This document shows, one piece after another, positions 29,134 to 38,153 of a stretch of DNA of 64,000 nt (its first letter is position 1; every line of letters begins with the position of its first letter). Both the position numbers and the translations under genes were made by a program. The notes beneath the pieces were generated by a model. That model saw only the letters and a program-made list of their open reading frames with translations, was not told where the DNA came from and did no database searches. The stretch covers positions 4,092,001-4,156,000 of the forward strand of contig NZ_CP049910.1 in assembly GCF_011305995.1 (NCBI RefSeq), given 5' to 3'. Source of the DNA: Diaphorobacter sp. HDW4A (GTDB lineage: Bacteria > Pseudomonadota > Gammaproteobacteria > Burkholderiales > Burkholderiaceae_C).

Positions 29134-30203
29134 AGAATGTTCAGACCTTGAGATTTTTTGCCGCAATATGGGTCGTCCTCCATCACATTGCCCCTCCCAT
29201 CACTCCATTCAGATTCGCGCTAATTCCCGACTCTGTTAGCCAGCTTGGTTTTGCGGGAGTGGACGTATTCTTCGTGATCAGTGGTCTAATTATGGCGCAG
29301 ACGACGCGTGGTCTGCCTCCCGGCCCTCGGGCCGCCGGACAATTTCTGCTCCAACGTTTCGGACGTATCTATATTGGTTGGTGGCCGTTCTTTTTACTCT
29401 ACTTCATCGCCATAAAAAAGCTCAACACGATCCCTCCGCAAGTCAACCTTGCAGGATCATTTTTCCTATGGCCACAAGATCTAACCCAATACCTACTACC
29501 AATAACATGGACACTCAGCTTTGAATTATATTTCTATTTGATAGTAAGCATGATCATCCTCTTCGGGCGACAGCATGCCGTGAAGGTTTTGGGGTTACTT
29601 GGGGTGCTCATCATCGCTCTCAATGCCATATTTCATTTCAAAGGCATGTATCTCCCCCAGAATGAGGCTCTGGCCAAACGCTATCTTGTGATTCCTTTTT
29701 ACGCCTCGCCGCTCATCATCGAGTTCATTGGTGGATTTCTATTGTGCGAGTACCTACATCGAAAGGAGAACCCCGTGCTGCTTCCATGGATGCTAGGAAG
29801 CTTGACGTCAATCTGGCTAGCATCTTGGTATCAATTTCAAGCTCATCTCAATGCTAGCGGCATGGCAGGCTTCTTCCACGTCATTGAGCGCTCCGTACTG
29901 TTTGGCACATTTGCAATTTGCATCAGCGCCTGTGGACTTATTCTGGAAAAAAGGAATATCACTCCATTCAAACTTCTTCAACGTTTGGGTGATGCCTCTT
30001 ACAGTATTTACTTGAGCCATATTTTTTTCATTGCGGCTGCTGGAACGACCTACGTACTCACCCAGAATAAGTGGGGATTCAAAGGAAGTGTCTGGTGGCT
30101 ACTGACGATAAGCATCATTCTCATTTACTCATGGATTAATTTTGCGTACATCGAAAAGCCGCTACACTATCTCTTGAAGCGGTTGATTAAGCGACTTTTG
30201 TGA
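29127..30203 (+). CDS. Acyltransferase-3 family membrane protein (O-acetyltransferase type)
   Basis: 358-residue, ten-helix protein of the OafA/YrhL family. It starts LRFFAAIWVVLHHI with the R-x10-H motif (Arg9, His20), followed by GVDVFFVISGLIM and the late GDASYSIYLSHI segment that all typify acyltransferase-3. These enzymes move acetyl or other acyl groups from the cytosol onto surface sugars. The ATG overlaps the end of the upstream fusion gene, so the two are translationally coupled. It shares only the family fold with that gene's first domain. Confidence 0.88.
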   Translation: MLKNVQTLRFFAAIWVVLHHIAPPITPFRFALIPDSVSQLGFAGVDVFFVISGLIMAQTTRGLPPGPRAAGQFLLQRFGRIYIGWWPFFLLYFIAIKKLNTIPPQVNLAGSFFLWPQDLTQYLLPITWTLSFELYFYLIVSMIILFGRQHAVKVLGLLGVLIIALNAIFHFKGMYLPQNEALAKRYLVIPFYASPLIIEFIGGFLLCEYLHRKENPVLLPWMLGSLTSIWLASWYQFQAHLNASGMAGFFHVIERSVLFGTFAICISACGLILEKRNITPFKLLQRLGDASYSIYLSHIFFIAAAGTTYVLTQNKWGFKGSVWWLLTISIILIYSWINFAYIEKPLHYLLKRLIKRLL

Positions 30204-30362
30204 AGTATTCACGGACCATTACAGAAAATAAACAGTCCTATTGAGCGAATAGGATCTTCTGACAAAAGACTGAATATACTACTTTTACTCTGTTTCACGA
30301 CAAGGGATCACGAAAAATTGATACATTTTTCCATACCCCCGGAAACTCGCCTCGCTTGAGGT

Positions 30363-30743
30363 ATGTCGCATGGCCACCGCATCAGTAAACTCCCAATGAC
30401 TCCATTTCTCACCGCTATGACAGTTTTGTGCGTGCTGGGCATTTCGCTCGGACAGTTGCTATTTAAGAAGGCCGCTGCAGCGATACCTGACGCCATGTCA
30501 CTGCAAAGCTGGATCTTCAACCCCTGGCTGATTGCAGCGCTTGTGCTCTACGGAATTACCACGCTCGCGTGGGTCTGGGTATTGCGCAACGCCACCTTGC
30601 AACTGGCCTATCCGTTCATGGGCCTAGCGTTCCTGATCGTGCCAGCACTTGAGTGGCTTTTTATGAGCAACCCCATTAAACTTCCAACACTGATCGGCGG
30701 AGCACTAATATTAGCGGGCATCGCCATTGCGGCGCGCGCCTAA
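30363..30743 (+). CDS. Small four-helix membrane protein (SMR/EamA-like, candidate flippase)
   Basis: 126 residues with four hydrophobic helices arranged like small multidrug resistance or ArnE/ArnF proteins (GISLGQLLFKKAA in helix 1, YPFMGLAFLIVPALEWLF in helix 3). Adjacent to a GtrB-like GT2, such proteins often flip undecaprenyl-phosphate sugars, and that role is inferred here. The start is the ATG at 30363 after TTGAGG; an ATG at 30396 would remove 11 residues. The TAA stop codon is part of the target duplication of the MITE that follows. Confidence 0.7.
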   Translation: MSHGHRISKLPMTPFLTAMTVLCVLGISLGQLLFKKAAAAIPDAMSLQSWIFNPWLIAALVLYGITTLAWVWVLRNATLQLAYPFMGLAFLIVPALEWLFMSNPIKLPTLIGGALILAGIAIAARA

Positions 30744-30904
30744 GGACCCTCTGCACGAATCGATCGACAAGCAGCTTGTGCGGATCGGGATGAGATACAA
30801 GGCGAAAACCACAGGGATAGCCGTAGCTATCGCGAGGATTTTCAACGCTGTAGACCGCCCGAGTCCGCGCAAGCATGCGTCGATCTGATTTGTGCAGAGG
30901 GTCC
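30744..30904. mobile_element. 161-bp MITE with 13-bp terminal inverted repeats and CTAA duplication
   Basis: Perfect ends GGACCCTCTGCAC (30744-30756) and GTGCAGAGGGTCC (30892-30904) continue as an imperfect inverted repeat to about 26 bp. CTAA flanks both sides (30740-30743 and 30905-30908), a 4-bp target duplication of the YTAR type known for the IS5 group of IS5-family elements. No transposase is encoded inside, so it would be moved in trans. It lies between the SMR-like gene and the GT2 gene, and the left CTAA supplies the upstream gene's stop codon. Confidence 0.75.
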
Positions 30905-30935
30905 CTAAAGTGGTTAACTAGTAGTCAAGCAGCCC

Positions 30936-31934
30936 ATGAAAATTGCTGTCGCCATTCCCTGTTACAAGGTAACCCTACATGTGATGGGTGTCATCGCCGC
31001 CATTGGCCCAGAGGTCGAGGCCATTTATGCTGTTGATGACGCCTGCCCCAATCAGAGCGGTAAATTCATCGAAGAGCACAATATCGACCCACGTGTGCGC
31101 GTGCTCTACAACTCTGAAAACAGAGGCGTCGGTGGAGCGATCGTCACTGCCTACAAAGCTGCAATCGCCGACAAGATGGATATTGTCGTGAAGATCGACG
31201 GCGATGGGCAAATGAACCCCGCTCTGCTACCGCAGTTCGTGCGTCCTCTTCTGCGCAAACAAGCGGACTACACCAAAGGCAATCGATTCTTTCGTCCCGA
31301 GTCCGTGCAAAACATGCCTGCAGTGCGCTTGTTCGGTAACGCGGTACTGTCGTTTCTGACCAAGCTGAGTTGCGGTTACTGGAACAGCATGGATCCCACC
31401 AACGGCTATACGGCCATCCGCACCAATGTGCTGGAAGAGCTCCCACTCGACAAGCTCGAGCACCGCTACTTCTTCGAAACAGATATGCTGTTCCGCTTGA
31501 ATACCGTACGTGCCGTGGTCAAAGACGTACCGATGGATTCGGTGTATGCCGACGAGGAGTCGAATCTCAAGATCGGCAAGATTCTGCCCGAGTTCCTTCG
31601 TAAACACCTCTCGCGACTGGGCCGTCGATATGTCTACAACTACCTAGTGCGCGACTTCAATGTAGGTACCGTCTACAGTCTGGTAGGAGTCCTGCTTGTA
31701 CTTGGAGGCAGTCTATTTGGACTATTGCACTGGATATCCGGCAACGCGCACAACCAAACGGCATCCAGCGGGACCGTCATGCTTGCAGCGCTGCCAATCA
31801 TCATTGGAATTCAATGCATCATCGCATTTATGCACTATGACGTGAGCAATGTACCGACGGAGCCACTGAGCATATCTCTTGACGATTTACAAGCGCCTGT
31901 TCGTCAGTCCACCAACACCGATCTCGATATTTGA
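30936..31934 (+). CDS. GT2 family glycosyltransferase, GtrB/DPM1-like
   Basis: Polyprenyl-phosphate glycosyltransferase candidate of 332 residues. The GT-A domain (about 1-225) shows AIPCYK at the N-terminus, the nucleotide-binding VDDACPNQS and the DxD motif in KIDGDGQMNP. Two C-terminal hydrophobic helices (about 245-300) anchor it to the membrane, as in GtrB proteins. It likely loads a sugar on undecaprenyl phosphate on the cytoplasmic face, for flipping and transfer by membrane partners encoded nearby. The secreted hydrolase-like gene follows almost immediately. Sugar identity cannot be read from sequence. Confidence 0.85.
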   Translation: MKIAVAIPCYKVTLHVMGVIAAIGPEVEAIYAVDDACPNQSGKFIEEHNIDPRVRVLYNSENRGVGGAIVTAYKAAIADKMDIVVKIDGDGQMNPALLPQFVRPLLRKQADYTKGNRFFRPESVQNMPAVRLFGNAVLSFLTKLSCGYWNSMDPTNGYTAIRTNVLEELPLDKLEHRYFFETDMLFRLNTVRAVVKDVPMDSVYADEESNLKIGKILPEFLRKHLSRLGRRYVYNYLVRDFNVGTVYSLVGVLLVLGGSLFGLLHWISGNAHNQTASSGTVMLAALPIIIGIQCIIAFMHYDVSNVPTEPLSISLDDLQAPVRQSTNTDLDI

Positions 31935-31949
31935 ACCTTGCAACTCTCC

Positions 31950-33821
31950 ATGCGAGCTTCTTCGAATTTTCTCGCTTGTTTGCAGGCCGTATTTGCAACG
32001 TTCTTGATGGCATCGGCACAAGACTCACATGCACTAAATGCAGCTCCACCAAACACACCTAGCACGCCGTTCGTCATTGCACCAAGTTTTGTCGGGGAGT
32101 TTTTTTGTCCTAGAGCAATCGCCGACATTCGCGGGACATCAACACAGGCGCAGGCGGTCGAACTGTGTGGCAAGCATGGAGAAACCGGCTTCGCTGCCGT
32201 CAACGCACTACTTGACACACTAGAACCTGGAGGCCCGAAGGGCGATGTGCAGGTGGGTTTCACACTCACTCTGCAATTGCTTAGACTCTACAAAAAGACC
32301 GATTCCGGCTGGCAAATCGATGAAAACCACGTGAATGCGTCGCTGCAACTCATTCGCGAAATCAAACGACCGGTCGTTATCTATCTCGCTGCCGACCACT
32401 TCGACACTGTCGGCCCACTTGCCGAAGAGCTCGGCAAGGACCCACGCAACCTCATGTGGCTGAGCGACGGAATGCCTCCGCAGTTGGGCTATTTTGGCTA
32501 CAAGATCTTGCCTTACACGTTGTCGACCGATCCGTCGATTCCGGTGAACAAATACCGTTACGCGGCGCTTGAATACATTGCCGGCAAGCTACGGACGCTG
32601 CCCAAAGAAGCGCAGGAACGTATCGTCGCGGTGAATCTGGTGGGTGAGCTGCATCACATGTTCCCAGACTTCGAGAACGGCATGGGTTTGAAGCAGGACG
32701 TACGCGTCACGGACTACAGCCCCGCGTCAGTCGCTGGATTCAAAACATGGCTGCGCGCCAAGTACGGAACGATGGAGGCGTTGTCCAAACGCACGAGTCT
32801 GCAATATGCGAGCTTTGACGAGGTTCCTGCACCGGCCAAAGACATCCGCAAGGATAAACTGCAAAGCTTTGGTGAACACTACGACGCTTATGCGGATGGC
32901 GTGCTTCCTATCGGCGGATGGCTGTGGGATCCCAAGCAAGCCATTAAGCGACTGGCCCTCTATATCGACGGCAAGCAGGCAGGCACAGTTAGTCAGCAAT
33001 TGAATCGTCTAGATGTATACCGGGCTGTGGAGGAAATCACATCTGCCAATACTGGCTACCGCATCGACTATGACTACAGCGGTCTCAAGCCCGGCAAGCA
33101 TCTAGCGCAAATCGTCGCGGTCTCAAATGACGATCACAAGTCGCTTCTGGGCGAACGAGAGTTCGTGGTGGTTCCGCGCAACCAGTCGGCCATCGGATCG
33201 CGCGCACCTAGGGGTCTTCGGAATCTACCCTCTGCCGAGAAGAGGCTGCCGAGCATCCGCACCTACATGGACATGCCAAAGCCTTTGCAGGACCTGTATT
33301 TCAATCCGCTGGCGCGCGATTGGAACGATTACCGCGCCACTCAGGTCTACAGTTTTCTTGAAGACTTCCACGCGCGCGCCCTGAAGGCAGGCATCCCGGC
33401 GGAAAAACTCTATTCCCACCAGATCGTGCCGAACGTGAACTCATCCTGGAACCAGCAGCTCTTCGCTGTCGACACGACACTGCGAGGCAACACGCCATGG
33501 AAGCAGGGACTCAACATGTACGGCGGCTCAACCGACAGCCCGTGGATGAAGTTCTTCATCGCCCAACGCAAGATCAGCGACTACGGGGTTCCCGAATTCA
33601 ATCCCCAGCAATGGAAGCTCGATGGCGTGCATCTGGCCGCCATGAAGGCGCAGAAGGATAGCGGAGCACGGTTCATCTCGCCCTATTACTTCTCGGTGAT
33701 CCCCCAGCGTTTCAAAGCCGCCACGGAACATGGCGTGAACCGCATGGAGCTGGGCCCCGACAATCCGAAGGACGGATCGGACAAGTTCTATCGGGCGATC
33801 ATCGAATTCGCCAGACAGTGA
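31950..33821 (+). CDS. Secreted glycoside-hydrolase-like protein (clan GH-A/GH42 flavour)
   Basis: About 623 residues with an N-terminal signal peptide (hydrophobic FLACLQAVFATFLMASA). Central features resemble TIM-barrel glycosidases: AVNLVGELHHMFPDF with a candidate acid/base Glu, and DYSPASVAGFKTWLRAKYGTMEAL, a pattern common in GH42-like enzymes. A beta-rich segment (about 330-410) is inserted before the C-terminal part. The start is taken as ATG 31950; an in-frame TTG lies at 31938. It lies 15 bp after the GT2 stop, so both may serve the same polysaccharide. Enzymatic activity is an inference, and I cannot name a family with certainty. Confidence 0.55.
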   Translation: MRASSNFLACLQAVFATFLMASAQDSHALNAAPPNTPSTPFVIAPSFVGEFFCPRAIADIRGTSTQAQAVELCGKHGETGFAAVNALLDTLEPGGPKGDVQVGFTLTLQLLRLYKKTDSGWQIDENHVNASLQLIREIKRPVVIYLAADHFDTVGPLAEELGKDPRNLMWLSDGMPPQLGYFGYKILPYTLSTDPSIPVNKYRYAALEYIAGKLRTLPKEAQERIVAVNLVGELHHMFPDFENGMGLKQDVRVTDYSPASVAGFKTWLRAKYGTMEALSKRTSLQYASFDEVPAPAKDIRKDKLQSFGEHYDAYADGVLPIGGWLWDPKQAIKRLALYIDGKQAGTVSQQLNRLDVYRAVEEITSANTGYRIDYDYSGLKPGKHLAQIVAVSNDDHKSLLGEREFVVVPRNQSAIGSRAPRGLRNLPSAEKRLPSIRTYMDMPKPLQDLYFNPLARDWNDYRATQVYSFLEDFHARALKAGIPAEKLYSHQIVPNVNSSWNQQLFAVDTTLRGNTPWKQGLNMYGGSTDSPWMKFFIAQRKISDYGVPEFNPQQWKLDGVHLAAMKAQKDSGARFISPYYFSVIPQRFKAATEHGVNRMELGPDNPKDGSDKFYRAIIEFARQ

Positions 33822-33878
33822 GGAGGTCATCCGCAGGTTGCCCTCAGCTTGTGAAACCAGCCTCTATCATTGCCCACT

Positions 33879-34664
33879 ATGCTCCCCCTCCCTCAATGGC
33901 CTCAGTCGGACCGAATTCCTCTGCACGGCATCTTCACCGACATCGACGACACCCTCACCACCGACGGAGCGATCACGCAAGACGCTCTTGACTCGCTTTC
34001 AGCGCTGAAGGCCGCTGGCCTGCATGTCATTCCCATCACCGGCCGCCCCATTGGCTGGAGCGAGCCTTTCGCTTCGACCTGGCCGGTGGATGCCATCGTG
34101 GCCGAGAATGGCTCCGTGGCGTTCCGGCATGACGATGCAGGCGCGCTGCAGAAGATCTATCAGCAGGACGCCACCACTCGCGCACGCAACTATGCGCGCA
34201 TGCAGGAGGTCGCGCAGCAGATCGTGCGCGAGGTGCCCGGCGCTATGCTGGCGACCGATTCCGCAGGGCGCGAGACCGACATCGCGATTGATCACAGCGA
34301 GTTCACGCATCTGCCGCAAGCGGCCATCGACCAAGCTGTCGCCATCATGCGCGCCGCCGGTATGAACGCCACGGTGAGCAGCATCCACATCAATGGCTGG
34401 TTCGGCGATCACAACAAGTTGGAAGGCGCGCGCTGGATCGTGCGCGAGCTGTTCGGGCGCGATCTCGACAAGGAGCTGGATCATTGGGTCTATGTCGGTG
34501 ATTCGACGAACGACCAGCTGATGTTCAAGACGTTCAAGAACAGCATCGGCGTGGCCAATGTGGCGCGCTTTGTTCCGCAGCTCAAGGATTTTCCGAAGTA
34601 CATCACGCAAGGGGAACGCGGCGCCGGTTTCACCGAAGTGGCGAACATGTTGCTCGAACGCTGA
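33879..34664 (+). CDS. HAD-superfamily IIB sugar-phosphatase-like hydrolase
   Basis: 261-residue Cof/MPGP-type HAD hydrolase. The nucleophile motif is FTDIDDTLTTDG (DxD), motif II is IPITGRP, and the C-terminal motif is VYVGDSTNDQLMF. A cap domain lies between them. Such proteins dephosphorylate sugar phosphates; the substrate is not apparent. ATG 33879 is used, with an in-frame TTG at 33870 as alternative. It ends at a bidirectional terminator facing gltL. It may belong functionally to the sugar genes upstream, but a 57-bp gap leaves this open. Confidence 0.8.
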   Translation: MLPLPQWPQSDRIPLHGIFTDIDDTLTTDGAITQDALDSLSALKAAGLHVIPITGRPIGWSEPFASTWPVDAIVAENGSVAFRHDDAGALQKIYQQDATTRARNYARMQEVAQQIVREVPGAMLATDSAGRETDIAIDHSEFTHLPQAAIDQAVAIMRAAGMNATVSSIHINGWFGDHNKLEGARWIVRELFGRDLDKELDHWVYVGDSTNDQLMFKTFKNSIGVANVARFVPQLKDFPKYITQGERGAGFTEVANMLLER

Positions 34665-34703
34665 ACCTCCCGAAGGCTGCACGCGCAGCGTACAAAGAGA
34701 AAG

Positions 34704-34736
34704 AAAAAAAGGACATCGCGAAGATGTCCTTTTTTG
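34704..34736. terminator. Bidirectional terminator between the HAD gene and gltL
   Basis: AAGGACATC (34709-34717) pairs with GATGTCCTT (34723-34731), flanked by A7 on the left and a T-run on the right. This serves the plus-strand HAD gene and the minus-strand glt operon, which converge here. Confidence 0.88.
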
Positions 34737-34754
34737 CTTGTGAGCGCTGAAAAA

Positions 34755-35492
<738 letters not shown>

Positions 35493-35522
35493 TTTTTGAA
35501 TTCCTCAGATGGGAGCGACATG

Positions 35523-36194
35523 TCAGCGGATGATGGCGATCTTCTTGTGCAGGCGCTTGACGAACCACGAGAGCGCGTAGCAGAGCACGAAGTAGGTCAC
35601 GGCAGCCGTCAGATACGACTCCACCGGACGGCCATAGTTCTTGCCCGCGATATCGAAGCCCTTGAGCATGTCATAGGCGCCGATGGCGTAGACCAGCGAG
35701 GTGTCCTGAAAGAGGATGATGGTCTGCGTGAGCAGCACCGGCAGCATGTTGCGGAAGGCCTGCGGCAGCACGACAAGGCGCATGTTCTGGCTGTAGGTCA
35801 TGCCCACGGCCTGCCCTGCAAACACCTGTCCACGGGGAATGGACTGGATACCGGCGCGCATGATTTCGCTGAAGTAAGCGGCCTCGAACGCGATGAAGGT
35901 GACCACGGCGGAGGTTTCCGCGCCGATGGGTCTGCCGATGAGCATCGGCATCAGCAGGAAGAACCACAGGATCATCATCACCAACGGGATCGAACGCATG
36001 CCGTTGACGTAGATGGTAGCGGGCAGATCGAGCCACTTCTTGCCAGACAGGCGCATGAGCGCGAGCAGCGTGCCGAAGAAGATGCCGCCAATGGTGGCGA
36101 TCACCGTCAGCATGACGCTGTACTTGAGACCCTTCCAGACATAGTTGGAGAACAGATCCCACGAGAAGAACGACCAGTCGAGAGCGAGATTCAT
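35523..36194 (-). CDS. gltK: Glutamate/aspartate ABC importer, permease GltK
   Basis: 223-residue inner-membrane permease of the HisMQ type with about five helices. It contains RSIPLVMMILWFFLL and the EAA-loop region EIMRAGIQSIPRGQVFAGQAVGM, which docks onto the ATPase. It sits between gltJ (1 bp gap) and gltL, so the permease heterodimer is produced together. Confidence 0.94.
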   Translation of the reverse strand: MNLALDWSFFSWDLFSNYVWKGLKYSVMLTVIATIGGIFFGTLLALMRLSGKKWLDLPATIYVNGMRSIPLVMMILWFFLLMPMLIGRPIGAETSAVVTFIAFEAAYFSEIMRAGIQSIPRGQVFAGQAVGMTYSQNMRLVVLPQAFRNMLPVLLTQTIILFQDTSLVYAIGAYDMLKGFDIAGKNYGRPVESYLTAAVTYFVLCYALSWFVKRLHKKIAIIR

Positions 36195-36195
36195 A

Positions 36196-36948
36196 TCAGT
36201 GACCTCCTCCGCTGGCTGCGATCATGCCCGGCACACGCGAGCGCTTTTCGATGAATGTCATGATGCGGTTCACCACGAAGGCCGAGAACACATAGAGCGC
36301 CGTGACCGCCAGATAGACTTCCACGCCGCGCGCGGTTTCTTCCTGCGCCTGCATGGCGAACATGGTGAGTTCAGCCACGGAAACGGCGAACGCCACCGAG
36401 GAGTTCTTGAACACGTTCATCGTCTCGCTGGTGAGCGGTGGAATGATGATGCGAAACGCCATGGGCAGCAGCACATAACGATAGGTCTGGAACGTGGTGA
36501 AGCCCACCGCCATACCCGCATAGCGCTGACCGCGCGGCAGGGCCTGAATGCCCGAGCGCACCTGTTCGGCGATACGCGCCGAGGTGAACAGGCCAATGGC
36601 GAAAACCACCAGAATGAAACCATCCACGCGCTTCAAGGCCGGGAAGATGGACGGGATCACGTGATACCAAACGAACACCTGTACCAGCAGCGGGATGTTG
36701 CGGAACAGCTCGACCCAGGCGTTGCCCAAACGAACGATCCACGGCCGATCCGGCAATGTGCGCAAGGTACCGATGAGCGAGCCCAGAATGAGCGCGATCA
36801 ACAACGAAAGCAACGACACCGACACGGTCCAGCCCCAGGCAGACAGCATCCAGTCCAGATAAGTGGTGTCGCCATTTTTTCCAAAACAGCTTTGCCCGAC
36901 CTCTTGGGTAATGGTGTCTTGACAGAACACCTGCCAATCCCAACTCAT
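36196..36948 (-). CDS. gltJ: Glutamate/aspartate ABC importer, permease GltJ
   Basis: 250-residue permease. The N-terminus MSWDWQVFCQDT and the extended periplasmic segment before the first core helix are typical of GltJ. The EAA-loop region reads EQVRSGIQALPRGQRYAGMAVG. It forms the channel with GltK. It is separated from gltI by a 167-bp gap that contains a hairpin terminator, so transcripts reaching gltJKL are probably fewer than those of gltI. Confidence 0.94.
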   Translation of the reverse strand: MSWDWQVFCQDTITQEVGQSCFGKNGDTTYLDWMLSAWGWTVSVSLLSLLIALILGSLIGTLRTLPDRPWIVRLGNAWVELFRNIPLLVQVFVWYHVIPSIFPALKRVDGFILVVFAIGLFTSARIAEQVRSGIQALPRGQRYAGMAVGFTTFQTYRYVLLPMAFRIIIPPLTSETMNVFKNSSVAFAVSVAELTMFAMQAQEETARGVEVYLAVTALYVFSAFVVNRIMTFIEKRSRVPGMIAASGGGH

Positions 36949-37060
36949 ACGAGCACCTCTTTATTCTTCATGTATATAACCGTGGTGGATGTGTTGCACA
37001 GCAAAATTTGCACACACGATGTACACGATAGTACTTAACGATTCACAGCCAGCACGACTC

Positions 37061-37099
37061 AAAATAAAAGCGCCCCTTCTCCACGGGTCGAAGGGGCGC
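37061..37099 (-). terminator. Terminator/attenuator between gltI and gltJKL
   Basis: On the minus strand GCGCCCCTTC pairs with GAAGGGGCGC (10 bp, arms 37090-37099 and 37070-37079), followed by a TTTTATTTT tract. It sits 17 bp past the gltI stop inside the operon. Partial read-through would yield excess binding protein over permease, a common design in ABC operons. Confidence 0.8.
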
Positions 37100-37115
37100 A
37101 ACTCATCCCACAGGA

Positions 37116-38018
37116 TTATTCAGGAAGCTTGTACTCTTCCATGGGCTTGTCGTTCGGAGCATCCCAAGCAGCCTTGGTAGCAGCCGACAGTGGCAGACCG
37201 ATCTTCACGTTGTTCGGAGGAATCGGTTGCATGAACCACTTGTCATACAGCTTGGCCAGCGAACCGTCCTTGATCTGGCGTGCAATGGAATCGTCCACGG
37301 CCTTCTTGAAGGCAGCATCGTCCTTGCGCAGCATGCAGGCGATGGGCTCGACCGACAGCACTTCGCCGACGATCTTGTACTCGGCTGGTGCCTTGGACTT
37401 GGAGATGTTGGCGGCCAGAATCGAGCCGTCCATGATGAAGGCGTCGGCGCGACCGGTTTCCAGCATCAGGAAGGAATCGGCGTGGTCCTTGCCCATGACT
37501 TCCTTGAACGACAGGCCATCCGCCTTCTTGTTCTTGCGCAGGGTTTGCACGGACGTGGTGCCGGTCGTAGTCACCAGCGTCTTGCCGTTCAGGTCCTTGA
37601 TGCCGGTGATGCCCGAGTTGGCCTTCACAGCGATGCGGATTTCTTCCACATAGGTGGTGTAGGCGAACGCGGCATCCTTCTGACGGGCCGTGTTGTTGGT
37701 GGTCGAGCCGCACTCGATGTCCACAGTGCCGTTCTGCACCAGCGGAATGCGGTTTTGCGAAGTCACGGGCTGATACTTGATTTCCATCTTGGCCAGACCC
37801 AGTTGTTTCTGAATGTCCTTGAGGACGTTCTCGCCCATTTCGGTATGGAAGCCGACGTACTTGCCGTTGCCCAGCGTATAGCCCAGGCCGGATGATTCAC
37901 GCACGCCAAAAGTGACTGCGCCTGAAGACTTGATCTTCGCCAGTGTGTCATTGGCTTGCGCGAACGCAGTGCCTGCAGCCAGAATGGAAATGGCGGCGAC
38001 CATCAAATGCTTCTTCAT
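37116..38018 (-). CDS. gltI: Glutamate/aspartate-binding periplasmic protein
   Basis: Type II solute-binding protein of 300 residues with a cleavable signal peptide (MKKHLMVAAISILAAGTAFA). The core has GVRESSGLGYTLG, the CGSTTNN motif shared by GltI proteins, and a KWFMQPIPPNNVK C-terminal segment. The ATG at 38016-38018 follows a clear GGAGAG ribosome site; a Met five codons upstream is less likely. First gene of gltIJKL, with its own downstream terminator. Confidence 0.95.
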   Translation of the reverse strand: MKKHLMVAAISILAAGTAFAQANDTLAKIKSSGAVTFGVRESSGLGYTLGNGKYVGFHTEMGENVLKDIQKQLGLAKMEIKYQPVTSQNRIPLVQNGTVDIECGSTTNNTARQKDAAFAYTTYVEEIRIAVKANSGITGIKDLNGKTLVTTTGTTSVQTLRKNKKADGLSFKEVMGKDHADSFLMLETGRADAFIMDGSILAANISKSKAPAEYKIVGEVLSVEPIACMLRKDDAAFKKAVDDSIARQIKDGSLAKLYDKWFMQPIPPNNVKIGLPLSAATKAAWDAPNDKPMEEYKLPE

Positions 38019-38153
38019 AGACTCTCCTTGCAAGTGAAGCGGAAAAATAACGAGGGTAATGAATACAACGGATCACAAGTCACGGTGCGATACCGAGAAA
38101 ACGTAACATATTGTGCCCATCACTTCGCAAAACTATCTTCTGGGATTGCACCA

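Noticed and set aside
30676..30876. 66-codon minus-strand frame inside the MITE
   Set aside because: Falls within the transposase-less repeat element and overlaps the SMR-like gene; no conserved protein pattern.
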